DNA of 64,000 nucleotides, taken from positions 496,001 to 560,000 of the forward strand of contig JAEWJT010000004.1 of the NCBI GenBank assembly GCA_023386345.1, in the 5' to 3' direction. Positions 17,424-26,442 of the stretch are shown here, piece by piece. How positions within the stretch are numbered: position 1 is the first letter of the stretch; every line of letters starts with the position of its first letter. Origin of the DNA: Bacillota bacterium (lineage in GTDB: Bacteria; Bacillota; Clostridia; Tissierellales; Sedimentibacteraceae). The position numbers and the translations under genes are program-made. The notes below the pieces were generated by a model. The model was not told where the DNA came from, ran no database searches, and saw only the letters and a list, made by a program, of their open reading frames with translations.

Positions 17424-18674
17424 TTAAAATAATCTCATTATATCCTTATAGGTTATAAATACCATCAATGATATCAAAAGTACAAAGCCTACAAAATGTA
17501 CAAAGCCTTCTTTTTCAATAGGTATTTTCTTACCTCTAAGTTTTTCTATAAGTAAGAACATTATCTTACTTCCATCTAATGCCGGTATCGGTAATAAATT
17601 CATAAATCCTAGGTTTACACTTAAAAACGCTAAAAGGTTTAACAATGGATATAATCCTTGTGTTTTTATAAGCTTTGCAGAGTCTCCTATCATAGAGATA
17701 ACCATTACAGGACCTCCTACGGATTCAGCTCCCACTCTGCCAGTTACTAGCATACCAATAAAATTAAACATTAGCTTTACATAATGTATTGTCTTATAAA
17801 AAGATGATACAATACCTGTTAATATTGATTTTTCAATTTTTGTATCAAAGCCTATCTGCAAATCTTTTTGTGGTACAACACTAAAATTTAACAGCTCTGA
17901 ATTTCTTTGTACAGTTATATCTAAATTCTCACCTTTTGAACCTAATATAATTTCTGTTACTTGTTTATAATTTTCTACATCAATACCGTTAATTTTAACA
18001 ATTTTATCTCCTTCACGTATGCCGGCCTTGTAAGCAGGTAACTTATTATCGCTTGGCTTTATAACTGAAGAAGCAGATTGATTATTATCATCATAAGGAT
18101 ATATACCTATGACATATCTATAATATTGATTTACATCAAATTTAAGAGTTTCCCCATCTCTTTTAACTGTTACTTTGTATGGTTTTTCCTCAACTGTTAT
18201 CCCAGTTACTAAATCATCTCTTATATATACATTGCTATCATTTACAGAAACGATTTTATCACCAGTTCTTACTCCTGCTTTATAGAGTTCGGAATTTGAA
18301 TCTATTAAGTCAATAGTTGTTCCAGGAACGCCATAAACTGCTGACATAATAATGTAAATTACAATCGCTAATAAAAAATTCATAAGCGGTCCAGCAACAA
18401 TTACTTTAAATCTTTGCCAAACTGTCTTGTTCATATAGCTTTCGCTTGTATCTACATTTTCATCCTCACCAACCATATTGACAAAGCCACCTATCGGCAA
18501 TAATCTAATTGAGTATATAATTCCATTTTTTTCTCTCTTATATATAGTTGGGCCCATGCCTATTGCAAATTCCTCAACCTTTATTCCTACGCTTATTGCT
18601 GCCCTGTAGTGACCATATTCATGCACAAGTACAACAATAGAAAATACTAATATAGATGCTATTAATGTTATCAA
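17424..18674 (-). CDS. rseP: RIP metalloprotease RseP (site-2 protease)
   Basis: This is an intramembrane zinc protease that clips anti-sigma factors or signal-peptide remnants. The first transmembrane helix carries HEYGH (catalytic Glu, two zinc His) and the last part has NLLPIPALDGSKI (zinc Asp). Two PDZ domains lie between: DSNSELYKAGVRTGDKIVSVND and NKLPAYKAGIREGDKIVKING. Most family members have one. The likely start is TTG at 18674, six bases after GGAGGT; a longer frame to 18734 lacks such a site. It directly follows cdsA, whereas relatives often have dxr between them. Confidence 0.93.
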   Translation of the reverse strand: MITLIASILVFSIVVLVHEYGHYRAAISVGIKVEEFAIGMGPTIYKREKNGIIYSIRLLPIGGFVNMVGEDENVDTSESYMNKTVWQRFKVIVAGPLMNFLLAIVIYIIMSAVYGVPGTTIDLIDSNSELYKAGVRTGDKIVSVNDSNVYIRDDLVTGITVEEKPYKVTVKRDGETLKFDVNQYYRYVIGIYPYDDNNQSASSVIKPSDNKLPAYKAGIREGDKIVKINGIDVENYKQVTEIILGSKGENLDITVQRNSELLNFSVVPQKDLQIGFDTKIEKSILTGIVSSFYKTIHYVKLMFNFIGMLVTGRVGAESVGGPVMVISMIGDSAKLIKTQGLYPLLNLLAFLSVNLGFMNLLPIPALDGSKIMFLLIEKLRGKKIPIEKEGFVHFVGFVLLISLMVFITYKDIMRLF

Positions 18675-18792
18675 AATATACCTCCGTTTTAAACATATAA
18701 GTCTATGTACAACAATTTTAATTCTATAAAACATATAAATACTATGATAATGTATTTATTTCTTTAGTTATATATTACTTATTAATAAAATT

Positions 18793-19572
18793 TTAAATAA
18801 AATAATTAACAAAATAATAAACAACAGGAGCTACAAAAAGTAAGCTGTCAAATCTATCTAAAATTCCACCATGTCCTGGTAAAATATTGCCAAAATCCTT
18901 TACATCATACTCTCTTTTTATTTTTGATGCTAATAAATCTCCTACCATTGAAAAAGCAGAAACAAATATACTAAATATTATAGTATATATACTGATATTT
19001 ATTCCAAAAAATTTGAAATATGCGATAGTTAAACCTAAACATCCTAGTATTCCGCCTATCGCACCCTCTATTGTCTTTTTAGGACTAACATTAGGACATA
19101 ACTTATGTTTTCCAAAGAATACTCCTGCAAAATATGCAAAGGTATCTGTTCCAAATGAAATTATGTAAACTAACCATAAGAATTTTCTATCTGGCATATT
19201 GTTTAGCATAATCATATGGTACATGAACAATACAACATACAATCCTATGAATAGAGTTTGAGCCAATCTAACAAGTGTAATTTTGGAGTTTGTAACAAAT
19301 AAAATAAAATTAAATGATACATACAAAAGGAGTATAAAACCTACAGAGGTTTTATCAAAGAAATACCCAGAAAAAAACAATAATATTGCCAATACATAAT
19401 TAAGTGTAGCCTCATATGAAAAAATTTCCTTAGCTTGTAATAGCTTAGTTATTTCATATATTGCTAAAAACGTTATAATTAAATATAAAAAATCAAATAA
19501 AACACCGCCAAAATATGTAACTGATCCTACTAATAAACCAACTAAAGCACCTGTTATAATCCTTGTTTTCAT
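18793..19572 (-). CDS. cdsA: Phosphatidate cytidylyltransferase CdsA
   Basis: CdsA makes CDP-diacylglycerol for phospholipid synthesis at the membrane. The protein is highly hydrophobic with about seven helices and carries the signature SPKKTIEGAIGGILG followed by SMVGDLLASKIKREYDVKDFGNILPGHGGILDRFDSLL near the C-terminus. The ATG at 19572 follows GAGGTTGAAA. It lies 16 bases after uppS and is followed by a 118-bp gap before rseP. Confidence 0.95.
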   Translation of the reverse strand: MKTRIITGALVGLLVGSVTYFGGVLFDFLYLIITFLAIYEITKLLQAKEIFSYEATLNYVLAILLFFSGYFFDKTSVGFILLLYVSFNFILFVTNSKITLVRLAQTLFIGLYVVLFMYHMIMLNNMPDRKFLWLVYIISFGTDTFAYFAGVFFGKHKLCPNVSPKKTIEGAIGGILGCLGLTIAYFKFFGINISIYTIIFSIFVSAFSMVGDLLASKIKREYDVKDFGNILPGHGGILDRFDSLLFVAPVVYYFVNYFI

Positions 19573-19588
19573 TTTCAACCTCATTCAG

Positions 19589-20314
19589 CTATTGCTTTCC
19601 AAATCTTCTGTTTCTATTTTGATATTCTAATATTGCTTCAAAAAATTTCTCTTCATCAAAATCTGGCCATAAAGTATCTGTAAAATAAAACTCTGCATAA
19701 GCCAATTGATAAAGCAAAAAGTTGCTTATTCTTATTTCACCACTTGTCCTAATGAGAAAATCCGGATCTCTACTATTTTTAGTAAATAAGTAATTTTTAA
19801 AATTTTCTTCATTAAGCTCATCTATATTAATTTTTTTATTTTCTACATCTTTTACAATGCTTTTAATAGAAGTAATAATTTCGTTTCTTCCGCCATAACT
19901 CATTGCTATATTTAAAATAAATTTGCTATTATTTCTTGTTTTATATATAGCATCCTTTACCTCTTCTAAAACATTGGCTGGTAAATCTTCCATCCTACCA
20001 ATGAGGTTTATCTTGACACCATTTTTATGAATTCTGTCAAGCTCTTTTCTCAAAAATTCAATAAGCAGACTCATCAATCCGTCTACTTCTGTTTTTTCTC
20101 TTCCCCAATTTTCAGTCGAAAAAGCATAAACAGTCATCTCATCTATTCCAATATCTGTAGCTGCTTCGACTATTTCCATTATCTTTTTTACACCTGCTCT
20201 ATGACCCATTATTGCAGGGAGCATTTTCTTCTTAGCCCATCTTCTGTTTCCATCCATTATAATGGCTACATGACTGGGAATTTTGCCATTTAAAATTTGT
20301 TCCTTAAAACTCAT
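19589..20314 (-). CDS. uppS: Undecaprenyl diphosphate synthase UppS
   Basis: A cis-prenyltransferase that builds the C55 carrier for cell-wall synthesis. Motifs: HVAIIMDGNRRWAKKK (with the catalytic Asp), GHRAGVKKIMEIVEAA, VYAFSTENWGR, LNIAMSYGGRNEI, and the C-terminal RDPDFLIRTSGEIRISNFLLYQLAYAEFYFTDTLWPDF. Length 241 is normal. Its substrate comes from the MEP pathway, so it links to ispG in the same cluster. Confidence 0.96.
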   Translation of the reverse strand: MSFKEQILNGKIPSHVAIIMDGNRRWAKKKMLPAIMGHRAGVKKIMEIVEAATDIGIDEMTVYAFSTENWGREKTEVDGLMSLLIEFLRKELDRIHKNGVKINLIGRMEDLPANVLEEVKDAIYKTRNNSKFILNIAMSYGGRNEIITSIKSIVKDVENKKINIDELNEENFKNYLFTKNSRDPDFLIRTSGEIRISNFLLYQLAYAEFYFTDTLWPDFDEEKFFEAILEYQNRNRRFGKQ

Positions 20315-20362
20315 AATGAAATGCCTTTCATTGTACTTTGTAATAAATTAATTCTTTATAAA

Positions 20363-20554
20363 CTAATAATATGTAACAAATAAGGTTATATACAAATCTT
20401 CTTTGGAGCTTTCAAATTTTATTACATATGGATTATGCAAATTATTAAATTTAGAATTTCTACCTAATAATTTAACTATCTTAATTATTTTATGATATTT
20501 TCCTTGAATTAAGCTTAAGGCATTGCTTAAAGGAAGACCTTTTAGATCTTCCAT
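20363..20554 (-). CDS. Small protein of unknown function between frr and uppS
   Basis: A 63-residue frame starts immediately after the frr stop with AGAGGT six bases before its ATG, so it is probably translated and coupled to frr. The sequence MEDLKGLPLSNALSLIQGKYHKIIKIVKLLG...YITLFVTYY has no signal peptide, no Cys and no motif I recognise. The opening LKGLPLSNALSLI faintly recalls a PASTA-type start, but I would not assign that. Because it sits between ribosome recycling factor and UppS, a part in either process is possible. Confidence 0.6.
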   Translation of the reverse strand: MEDLKGLPLSNALSLIQGKYHKIIKIVKLLGRNSKFNNLHNPYVIKFESSKEDLYITLFVTYY

Positions 20555-20555
20555 G

Positions 20556-21113
20556 CTATACCTCTAATATTTCCTTTTCTTTTTCCTTATAGATATCATC
20601 TATAAACTTCGTATATTTATCTGTAAGCTTTTGTGTTTCTTCTTCAGCTTTTTTCAAATCGTCCTTTGTTAATTCGCTGCTCTTTTCCATTTTTTTGAAT
20701 ACTTCTATAACATCTCTTCTTATGTTTCTAAGAGCAACCTTTGCATTTTCAATTTCTTTTTTTACTAATTTTAGCAGGTCTTTTCTTCTTTCCTCTGTTA
20801 GCTGCGGCAGCATAAGTCTTATTATTTTTCCGTCATTTGTAGGATTTATCCCTAAGTCAGAAGCTAATATTGCTTTTTCAATCTCTTTAAGGCTTGAAGC
20901 ATCCCATGGCTGTATAATTAAGCATCTTGGCTCTGGAACTGAAATATTTGCCATTTGATTTATCGGAGTCATGCTTCCATAATAATTAGCCTGTATTTTA
21001 TCCACAAGCTTAGGATTTGCCTTTCCAGCTCTAATAGTTGCTAATTCTTCTTTTAAAAAGTTTATAGACTTATTCATCTGCTCTTCACTTTTATTCAACT
21101 CTTGTTTATACAT
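20556..21113 (-). CDS. frr: Ribosome recycling factor
   Basis: RRF splits post-termination ribosomes with EF-G. It has the expected three-helix domain and small beta domain: FLKEELATIRAGKANPKLVDKIQANYYGSMTPINQMANISVPEPRCLIIQPWD, then DGKIIRLMLPQLTEERRKDLLKLVKKE and ALRNIRRD. Length 185 is standard. The ATG follows AAGGAGG and lies directly after pyrH. Confidence 0.97.
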   Translation of the reverse strand: MYKQELNKSEEQMNKSINFLKEELATIRAGKANPKLVDKIQANYYGSMTPINQMANISVPEPRCLIIQPWDASSLKEIEKAILASDLGINPTNDGKIIRLMLPQLTEERRKDLLKLVKKEIENAKVALRNIRRDVIEVFKKMEKSSELTKDDLKKAEEETQKLTDKYTKFIDDIYKEKEKEILEV

Positions 21114-21114
21114 A

Positions 21115-21828
21115 TTATACCTCCTTAATTATTGTTCCTATATTTTCTCCTAAAATAATACGCTCAATATTTTTTGGATCTTCTATAGCAAATACCAAAA
21201 TTGGTATTTTGTTATCCATACATAATGAGGTTGCTGTAGAATCCATGATTTTTAATCCCTTGTTCAGTACATCTATATAACTTAGTTCTGTATATTTTAC
21301 AGCATCAGGATTTTTCTTCGGATCATCTGAATAAACTCCATCTACGCCATTTTTAGCAAGTAGGATAATCTCAGCATCCACCTCTGCCGCTCTTAACGCT
21401 GCTGTTGTATCAGTTGAAAAATATGGATTTCCTGTTCCACCTGCAAATACAACTACTTTATTTGATTCCAAATGCTTTACAGCTTTACGTCTGATATATG
21501 GTTCTGCAACCTGCATCATCTCTATTGAAGTTTGGACAACAGCTTCTAGTCCAATTTTTTCCAAATGAGTTTGAAGTGCTAATCCATTTATTATAGTACC
21601 GAGCATCCCCATATAGTCTGATGTAGTTCTGTCCATATCTTTAGCAGAAGCGCCTCGCCAAAAATTTCCTCCGCCTACAACAATAGCAACCTGTGCACCG
21701 AGTTCATTAATTGCTTTTACTTCCTTAGCTATAGACATAACAACTTTTTCGTCCACTCCATGTCCTGCTCCTCCAGATAGTGCCTCACCACTAATCTTTA
21801 ATAACACTCTTTTGTATTTACAGCGCAT
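21115..21828 (-). CDS. pyrH: UMP kinase PyrH
   Basis: Hexameric UMP kinase of the amino-acid kinase family, feeding UDP/UTP synthesis. It shows VLLKISGEALSGG, QVAIVVGGGNFWRG, DYMGMLGTIINGLALQ, VVFAGGTGNPYFSTDTTAALRAAE and GVYSDDPKKNPDAVKY. Length 237 is normal. Order tsf-pyrH-frr is canonical. The gap to tsf (21829-22054) contains a stem-loop past tsf and otherwise AT-rich sequence. Confidence 0.97.
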   Translation of the reverse strand: MRCKYKRVLLKISGEALSGGAGHGVDEKVVMSIAKEVKAINELGAQVAIVVGGGNFWRGASAKDMDRTTSDYMGMLGTIINGLALQTHLEKIGLEAVVQTSIEMMQVAEPYIRRKAVKHLESNKVVVFAGGTGNPYFSTDTTAALRAAEVDAEIILLAKNGVDGVYSDDPKKNPDAVKYTELSYIDVLNKGLKIMDSTATSLCMDNKIPILVFAIEDPKNIERIILGENIGTIIKEV

Positions 21829-22014
21829 ACTTCAATCTCCTTTGTATATTTATAATTCCTATTAAACAAGCATTTTTCGTGCTTTTTAAGAAAGACTACA
21901 TACTTAGAGCTTATAAGTTTTATGTATATAGAGCAAAAATTGTTTCTCTCTATATATTTACCCTAATTATTAAGCCTTAAACTATATAAAATTTTATTTT
22001 CTTTCCACGTTAAT

Positions 22015-22045
22015 TAATGGAGAATCAAGTTATGATCCTCCATTA
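22015..22045 (-). terminator. Stem-loop after tsf
   Basis: TAATGGAG pairs with CTCCATTA around a 15-base loop, 10 bases past the tsf stop. No strong T run follows on the minus strand, so it may be a weak terminator or an mRNA-protecting hairpin. Confidence 0.5.
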
Positions 22046-22054
22046 TGTTATGTT

Positions 22055-22975
22055 TTATTTATTCATTTGCTTTGCAACTTCTTCTGCAAAGTTTTCAGAT
22101 TTCTTTTCTATGCCATCGCCAACTTCAAATCTCTTAACTGCTGCAATTTTAATAGATTTTCCAAGTTGCTTAGAAACATTTTCTATTACTTTTTTAACTG
22201 TTAAGTCTCCATCTTTAACGAATGCTTGCTCAGTTAAGCAAACTTCCTTTAATTGCTTTTGAAGTCTTCCTTCAACCATTTTTTCAACTATTTCTCTAGG
22301 CTTTCCTTCGTTCATTGCTTGAGCTATAAGTATTTCTCTCTCATGAGCTATATAGTCTGCATCAACATCATCTTTAGTGATATATTTTGGTTTCATAGCT
22401 GCAACCTGCATAGCAAGGTCTTTTCCTAATTCTTCTAAATCAGAGAAAGAAGCTTCTGATTCTAAACCAATTATAACAGATATTTTACCCACGCCATGAA
22501 CATATCCTAGCACTGCTCCACTTGAAACTTCAATAGTTTCAAATCTTCTAAGATTCATGTTTTCGCCTATTTTTGCTATCTTAGCAGTAAGAACTTCTTG
22601 AACTGTTTCAGCTTGATCTAAGTATTTTGTAGTTTTTAATTCTTCAACGTCTTTAACGTTTGAATCAACAACTATCTTAGCAACATTATTTACGAATTCT
22701 TTAAATTCTTCATTTTTAGCAACGAAGTCTGTCTCCGAGTTTACCTCAACAACAACTCCTTTTTTACCATCAGCAGATATAGCCATTGTAGTTAAACCCT
22801 CAGCAGCTATTCTATCTGATTTTTTAGCAGCCTGTGCAAGTCCTTTTTCTCTTAAAAAATCTACTGATTTTTGCATATCTCCGTCACAAGCAGCCAAAGC
22901 CTTTTTACAATCCATCATTCCAGCACTGGTAATTTCTCTAAGTTCTTTTACCATTGAAGCAGTTATTTCTGCCAT
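22055..22975 (-). CDS. tsf: Elongation factor Ts
   Basis: EF-Ts is the GDP exchange factor of EF-Tu. It has the N-terminal UBA-like MAEITASMVKELREITSAGMMDCKKALAACDGDMQKSVDFLREKGLA and the EF-Ts core with NSETDFVAKNEEF and HGVGKISVIIGLE. Length 306 is close to the usual value for the longer EF-Ts form. The ATG at 22975 lies seven bases after AGGAGG. It follows rpsB after an attenuator-like hairpin. Confidence 0.97.
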   Translation of the reverse strand: MAEITASMVKELREITSAGMMDCKKALAACDGDMQKSVDFLREKGLAQAAKKSDRIAAEGLTTMAISADGKKGVVVEVNSETDFVAKNEEFKEFVNNVAKIVVDSNVKDVEELKTTKYLDQAETVQEVLTAKIAKIGENMNLRRFETIEVSSGAVLGYVHGVGKISVIIGLESEASFSDLEELGKDLAMQVAAMKPKYITKDDVDADYIAHEREILIAQAMNEGKPREIVEKMVEGRLQKQLKEVCLTEQAFVKDGDLTVKKVIENVSKQLGKSIKIAAVKRFEVGDGIEKKSENFAEEVAKQMNK

Positions 22976-23053
22976 ATTAATTCCTCCTATCACGCCCACG
23001 CCAATTATTTAATATAAATTTTTTTTACATGAGCCTTGTTTGTATTTTAAAAA

Positions 23054-23131
23054 AAGTAAGGAAAATGCTAATCCTTTATAAAGTTCTATAACTAATAATT
23101 AGCCATAGGGAGCAAGCTTTAATCCTTACTT
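23054..23131 (-). terminator. Attenuator or terminator between rpsB and tsf
   Basis: On the minus strand AAGTAAGGA pairs with TCCTTACTT, and within the loop ATGGCTAAT pairs with ATTAGCAT (one bulge), giving a two-tier stem followed by seven T residues. It lies inside the rpsB-tsf operon and would reduce tsf transcription relative to rpsB. A further hairpin (AGAGCGAAG/CTTCACTCT) lies directly after the rpsB stop at about 23141-23163. Confidence 0.7.
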
Positions 23132-23165
23132 TTCATGTATAGAGTGAAGTTTTTTTCTTCGCTCT

Positions 23166-23936
23166 TTATTCTTCTATTATTACTTCATCTACTTTATCTG
23201 ATTCTTCTTCAGACATTTCTTCTTCGCTGTCTTCTTCGTAATCAGTTAATTGTTCGCCTTGTTTTCCTTCAATTATAGCGTTAGCTATAGTTGCAGTCAA
23301 TAATTTAACGGCTCTTATTGCGTCGTCGTTTCCAGGGATAACTAAATCAACTTCATCTGGATCACAGTTTGTATCAACTATACCAACAACTGGAATTCCC
23401 AATATTTTAGCTTCTTGAACAGCTATTTTTTCTTTTCTTGGGTCAACTACGAATAAAGCTCCTGGAATTTTTTCCATGTTCTTAATTCCGCCTAAGAATT
23501 TTTCAAGTCTTTCAGCTTCGTGTTTTAATTGTATTACTTCTTTTTTAGGAAGCTTATCGAAAGTTCCATCTTCTTCCATTCTCTTTAATTCATTAAGTCT
23601 GTCAATTCTGCTTCTGATAGTTTTGTAGTTAGTTAACATTCCACCTAACCATCTTTGGCTAACATAGTGCATTCCTGATCTTAATGCTTCGCTCTTAGTA
23701 GCCTCTTGAGCTTGTTTTTTAGTTCCTACAAATAGAACTTCTCCACCATTAGCTACAACATCCTTTATGAATTTGTAAGCCTCATCAACCTTATCACTTG
23801 TTTTTTGTAAGTCAATGATATAAATTCCATTTCTCTCTGTGAAAATATACTCCGCCATCTTAGGGTTCCATCTTCTTGTTTGGTGTCCAAAGTGAACTCC
23901 TGCTTCGAGTAATTTTTTCATACTTACTATTGCCAT
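23166..23936 (-). CDS. rpsB: 30S ribosomal protein S2
   Basis: S2 is a late-binding small-subunit protein. It begins MAIVSMKKLLEAGVHFGHQTRRWNPKMAEYIFTERNGIYIIDLQKT and has GTKKQAQE, YVSQRWLGGMLTNYKTI, FVVDPRKEKIAVQEA and GIPVVGIVDTNCDPDEVDLVIPGNDDAIRA. The C-terminal 25 residues are strongly acidic, as in many clostridial S2 proteins. The ATG at 23936 follows AAAAGGAGGAAATAAAA. It opens the rpsB-tsf-pyrH-frr run. Confidence 0.97.
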   Translation of the reverse strand: MAIVSMKKLLEAGVHFGHQTRRWNPKMAEYIFTERNGIYIIDLQKTSDKVDEAYKFIKDVVANGGEVLFVGTKKQAQEATKSEALRSGMHYVSQRWLGGMLTNYKTIRSRIDRLNELKRMEEDGTFDKLPKKEVIQLKHEAERLEKFLGGIKNMEKIPGALFVVDPRKEKIAVQEAKILGIPVVGIVDTNCDPDEVDLVIPGNDDAIRAVKLLTATIANAIIEGKQGEQLTDYEEDSEEEMSEEESDKVDEVIIEE

Positions 23937-24075
23937 TTTTATTTCCTCCTTTTGTTTTAAACATCCAGCATCTTCATATTTACTCAAGACTCATGTACTG
24001 AGCACGACTATCATAAATCAGACACTGTGAATAGTAAAGCTGGTACCATATATTTCTAAATTTTGTACCTTTGGT

Positions 24076-24104
24076 ATTATAGCACATATAATTGTACATA
24101 GCAA
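24076..24104 (-). promoter_or_regulatory. Strong promoter of rpsB
   Basis: TTGCTA (24099-24104) and a perfect TATAAT (24076-24081) are 17 bases apart on the minus strand. The start would be near 24069, giving a leader of about 130 nt before rpsB. The leader can fold: GGTAC near its 5' end pairs with GTACC some 20 bases later, and CTCAGTACATGAG forms another stem-loop. S2 leaders are known in several phyla; identity with one of them is untested. Confidence 0.75.
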
Positions 24105-24149
24105 GAATTTTTATTACAATATTTACAAATATTATTTTTATATAGTATT

Positions 24150-26333
24150 CTATTTATTTTCCTTGTTATCATCCTTGCTTGGGTCAGACCATGAAACAAA
24201 ATCACAATCCGGATATCCGCTGCAGCCAAAGAATCTTCTGCCTTTTTTCGTAAATCTTATTACTATGTCCTTTCCGCATTTTGGACAAGGAGTATCAAGC
24301 TTTTGAGATATTTGTTTTGTATTTTTACATTCTGGATACTTTGAACAGGCTAAGAAATCTCCAAATCGTCCTTTTCTTTTTAACATCTTAGCTCCGCATA
24401 ACTCGCATATAATATCTGTTTCTTCCGCTGTTTCTTTTTGACCTAGTTTTTTAGTTGTTTTACATTCTGGATAATTAGGACAGGCTAGAAATTTACCAAA
24501 TCTCCCTTTTTTAACAACCATGAATTCTCCGCAGTTTTCACATTTTTCAGTGCTTACCTCATCCTTTAGCTCAACCTTTTCTATTTCCCTATCGGCAACA
24601 TCTAAAGAAAGCTTAAATTCATTGTAAAATTCCTTTATAATTTCATGCCAATCAATATTTCCATTGGCAACCGCATCCAATTTATTTTCAAGACCAGCTG
24701 TGAATTTGTCGTTTATTATATTTTCAAAATACTTTATAAGCATCTCATTTACTAGAAGTCCCATTTCAGTTGGAACTAGATTGTTTTTATCTTTAATTAC
24801 ATAATCTCTATTTGTAATTGTTATAATAGTCGGAGCATAGGTACTTGGTCTGCCTATACCTAAAACCTCCATTATTTTTATCAATGTAGCTTCTGTGTAT
24901 CTAGCAGGAGGATTAGTAAACAACTGCTCTGGCAAAATATTATTTATTTTAACTAAGTCTCCTTCATTTATAATTGGAAGCAATAGATCTTTTGAACCAT
25001 CACTATAATCATAAATTCTTTTAAATCCTTCAAATTGCATTATGCTGCCAGAGGATTTGAATATATTATTATTGCTATTAAATATAATTGTTGTTGTATC
25101 AAATAAAGCTTCTGCCATCTGTGAAGCAACAAATCTTCTCCAAATTAAATTATATAATTTATATTGATCAGCACTCAATGAATCCTTTATTTTCTCTGGA
25201 CTTTTATCAACATAAGTCGGTCTTATTGCTTCATGAGCGTCCTGCGCTTCTACTTTGCTTTTCTTGTTATACTCATTATGAGCATAATAATTTTGTCCAT
25301 AATTTCCTACTATATAATTTTTTACATTTTCATGAGCTTCATTAGAAATTCTATATGAGTCTGTTCTGATATACGTTACTAAACCAACACTTCCCTCACC
25401 TTTTACATTAATACCTTCATATAGCTGCTGAGCAATCATCATTGTTTTCTTTGATGAAAAGTTAAGTTTTTTATTTGCTTCTTGCTGTAAGCTACTTGTT
25501 GTAAATGGTGGACTAGGTTTTTTAACACTGCGACTTTTTTCTACTTTATAAACTGATAAGGCATTTTTGTCTATACTGTTTATAACAGCGTCAGTTTCTT
25601 CTTTATTTTTTAGCTTAATTTTACTTATTTTTTGCTTTGTATTAGTCGTACTGTCAGCTTCGTCAGATTTATTAGATTTAGCTGATGTATTTCCTTCTAA
25701 CTTACCATAATACTTTGCGATAAATTTTTTCTTTTTTTCAATCAATTCGATGTCTAAATTCCAATATTCTTCAGATACAAAGTCATTTATTTCTTTTTCT
25801 CTTTCGCATATTAGCTTTAGTGCAACAGATTGAACTCTGCCAGCACTTAAACCTTTTTCTATTTTTCTCCATAAAAGTGGACTTATATTATATCCAACAA
25901 GCCTGTCTAGCACTCTCCTTGCCTGCTGTGCATCAACTAAGCTTGTATTAATTTTCCTTGGATTTTTTGCAGCTTTCTTTATTGCATCCTTTGTAATTTC
26001 ATTGAATTCAATTCTATTTTCACTGTTTTCATCCAAATTAAGCATTTTCGAAAGATGCCATGATATAGCCTCGCCCTCTCTATCGGGGTCGGTCGCAAGG
26101 TAAACCTCTTTCGCTTTTTTTGTCTCTTTTTTAAGTTCCTTGATTATATCACCCTTGCCTCTTATTGTAATATAATCAGGCTCAAAATTATTATCTATAT
26201 CAATGCCAAGCTTGCTTTTTGGCAAATCTCTAACATGACCAACAGAAGCCTTAACTATATAGTTAGCTCCAAGAAATTTTCCTATGGTTTTCGCCTTTGC
26301 TGGTGACTCAACAATTACTAATTTTTTTTCCAT
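24150..26333 (-). CDS. topA: DNA topoisomerase I TopA
   Basis: Type IA topoisomerase relaxing negative supercoils. The Toprim domain has LVIVESPAKAKTIGKFLG and YLATDPDREGEAISWHL. The active-site region reads VGLVTYIRTDSYRIS (catalytic Tyr), with IGRPSTYAPTI further on. The C-terminus holds three four-Cys zinc ribbons (CENCGEF...CPNYPEC, CELCGAK...CSKYPEC, CPKCGKD...CSGYPDC). A Lys/Ser/Thr-rich insert lies around residues 220-245. The ATG at 26333 follows GGAGGGTAT. It lies downstream of dprA. Confidence 0.96.
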   Translation of the reverse strand: MEKKLVIVESPAKAKTIGKFLGANYIVKASVGHVRDLPKSKLGIDIDNNFEPDYITIRGKGDIIKELKKETKKAKEVYLATDPDREGEAISWHLSKMLNLDENSENRIEFNEITKDAIKKAAKNPRKINTSLVDAQQARRVLDRLVGYNISPLLWRKIEKGLSAGRVQSVALKLICEREKEINDFVSEEYWNLDIELIEKKKKFIAKYYGKLEGNTSAKSNKSDEADSTTNTKQKISKIKLKNKEETDAVINSIDKNALSVYKVEKSRSVKKPSPPFTTSSLQQEANKKLNFSSKKTMMIAQQLYEGINVKGEGSVGLVTYIRTDSYRISNEAHENVKNYIVGNYGQNYYAHNEYNKKSKVEAQDAHEAIRPTYVDKSPEKIKDSLSADQYKLYNLIWRRFVASQMAEALFDTTTIIFNSNNNIFKSSGSIMQFEGFKRIYDYSDGSKDLLLPIINEGDLVKINNILPEQLFTNPPARYTEATLIKIMEVLGIGRPSTYAPTIITITNRDYVIKDKNNLVPTEMGLLVNEMLIKYFENIINDKFTAGLENKLDAVANGNIDWHEIIKEFYNEFKLSLDVADREIEKVELKDEVSTEKCENCGEFMVVKKGRFGKFLACPNYPECKTTKKLGQKETAEETDIICELCGAKMLKRKGRFGDFLACSKYPECKNTKQISQKLDTPCPKCGKDIVIRFTKKGRRFFGCSGYPDCDFVSWSDPSKDDNKENK

Positions 26334-26442
26334 ATACCCTCCGTTATATAACAATTTATCTTAGTTTACCTAGTGAAAGCTTAGTTCTCTGGAAAATAAA
26401 TTATTATTAATCTACAACTATATATGTATATACTAAAATTAA

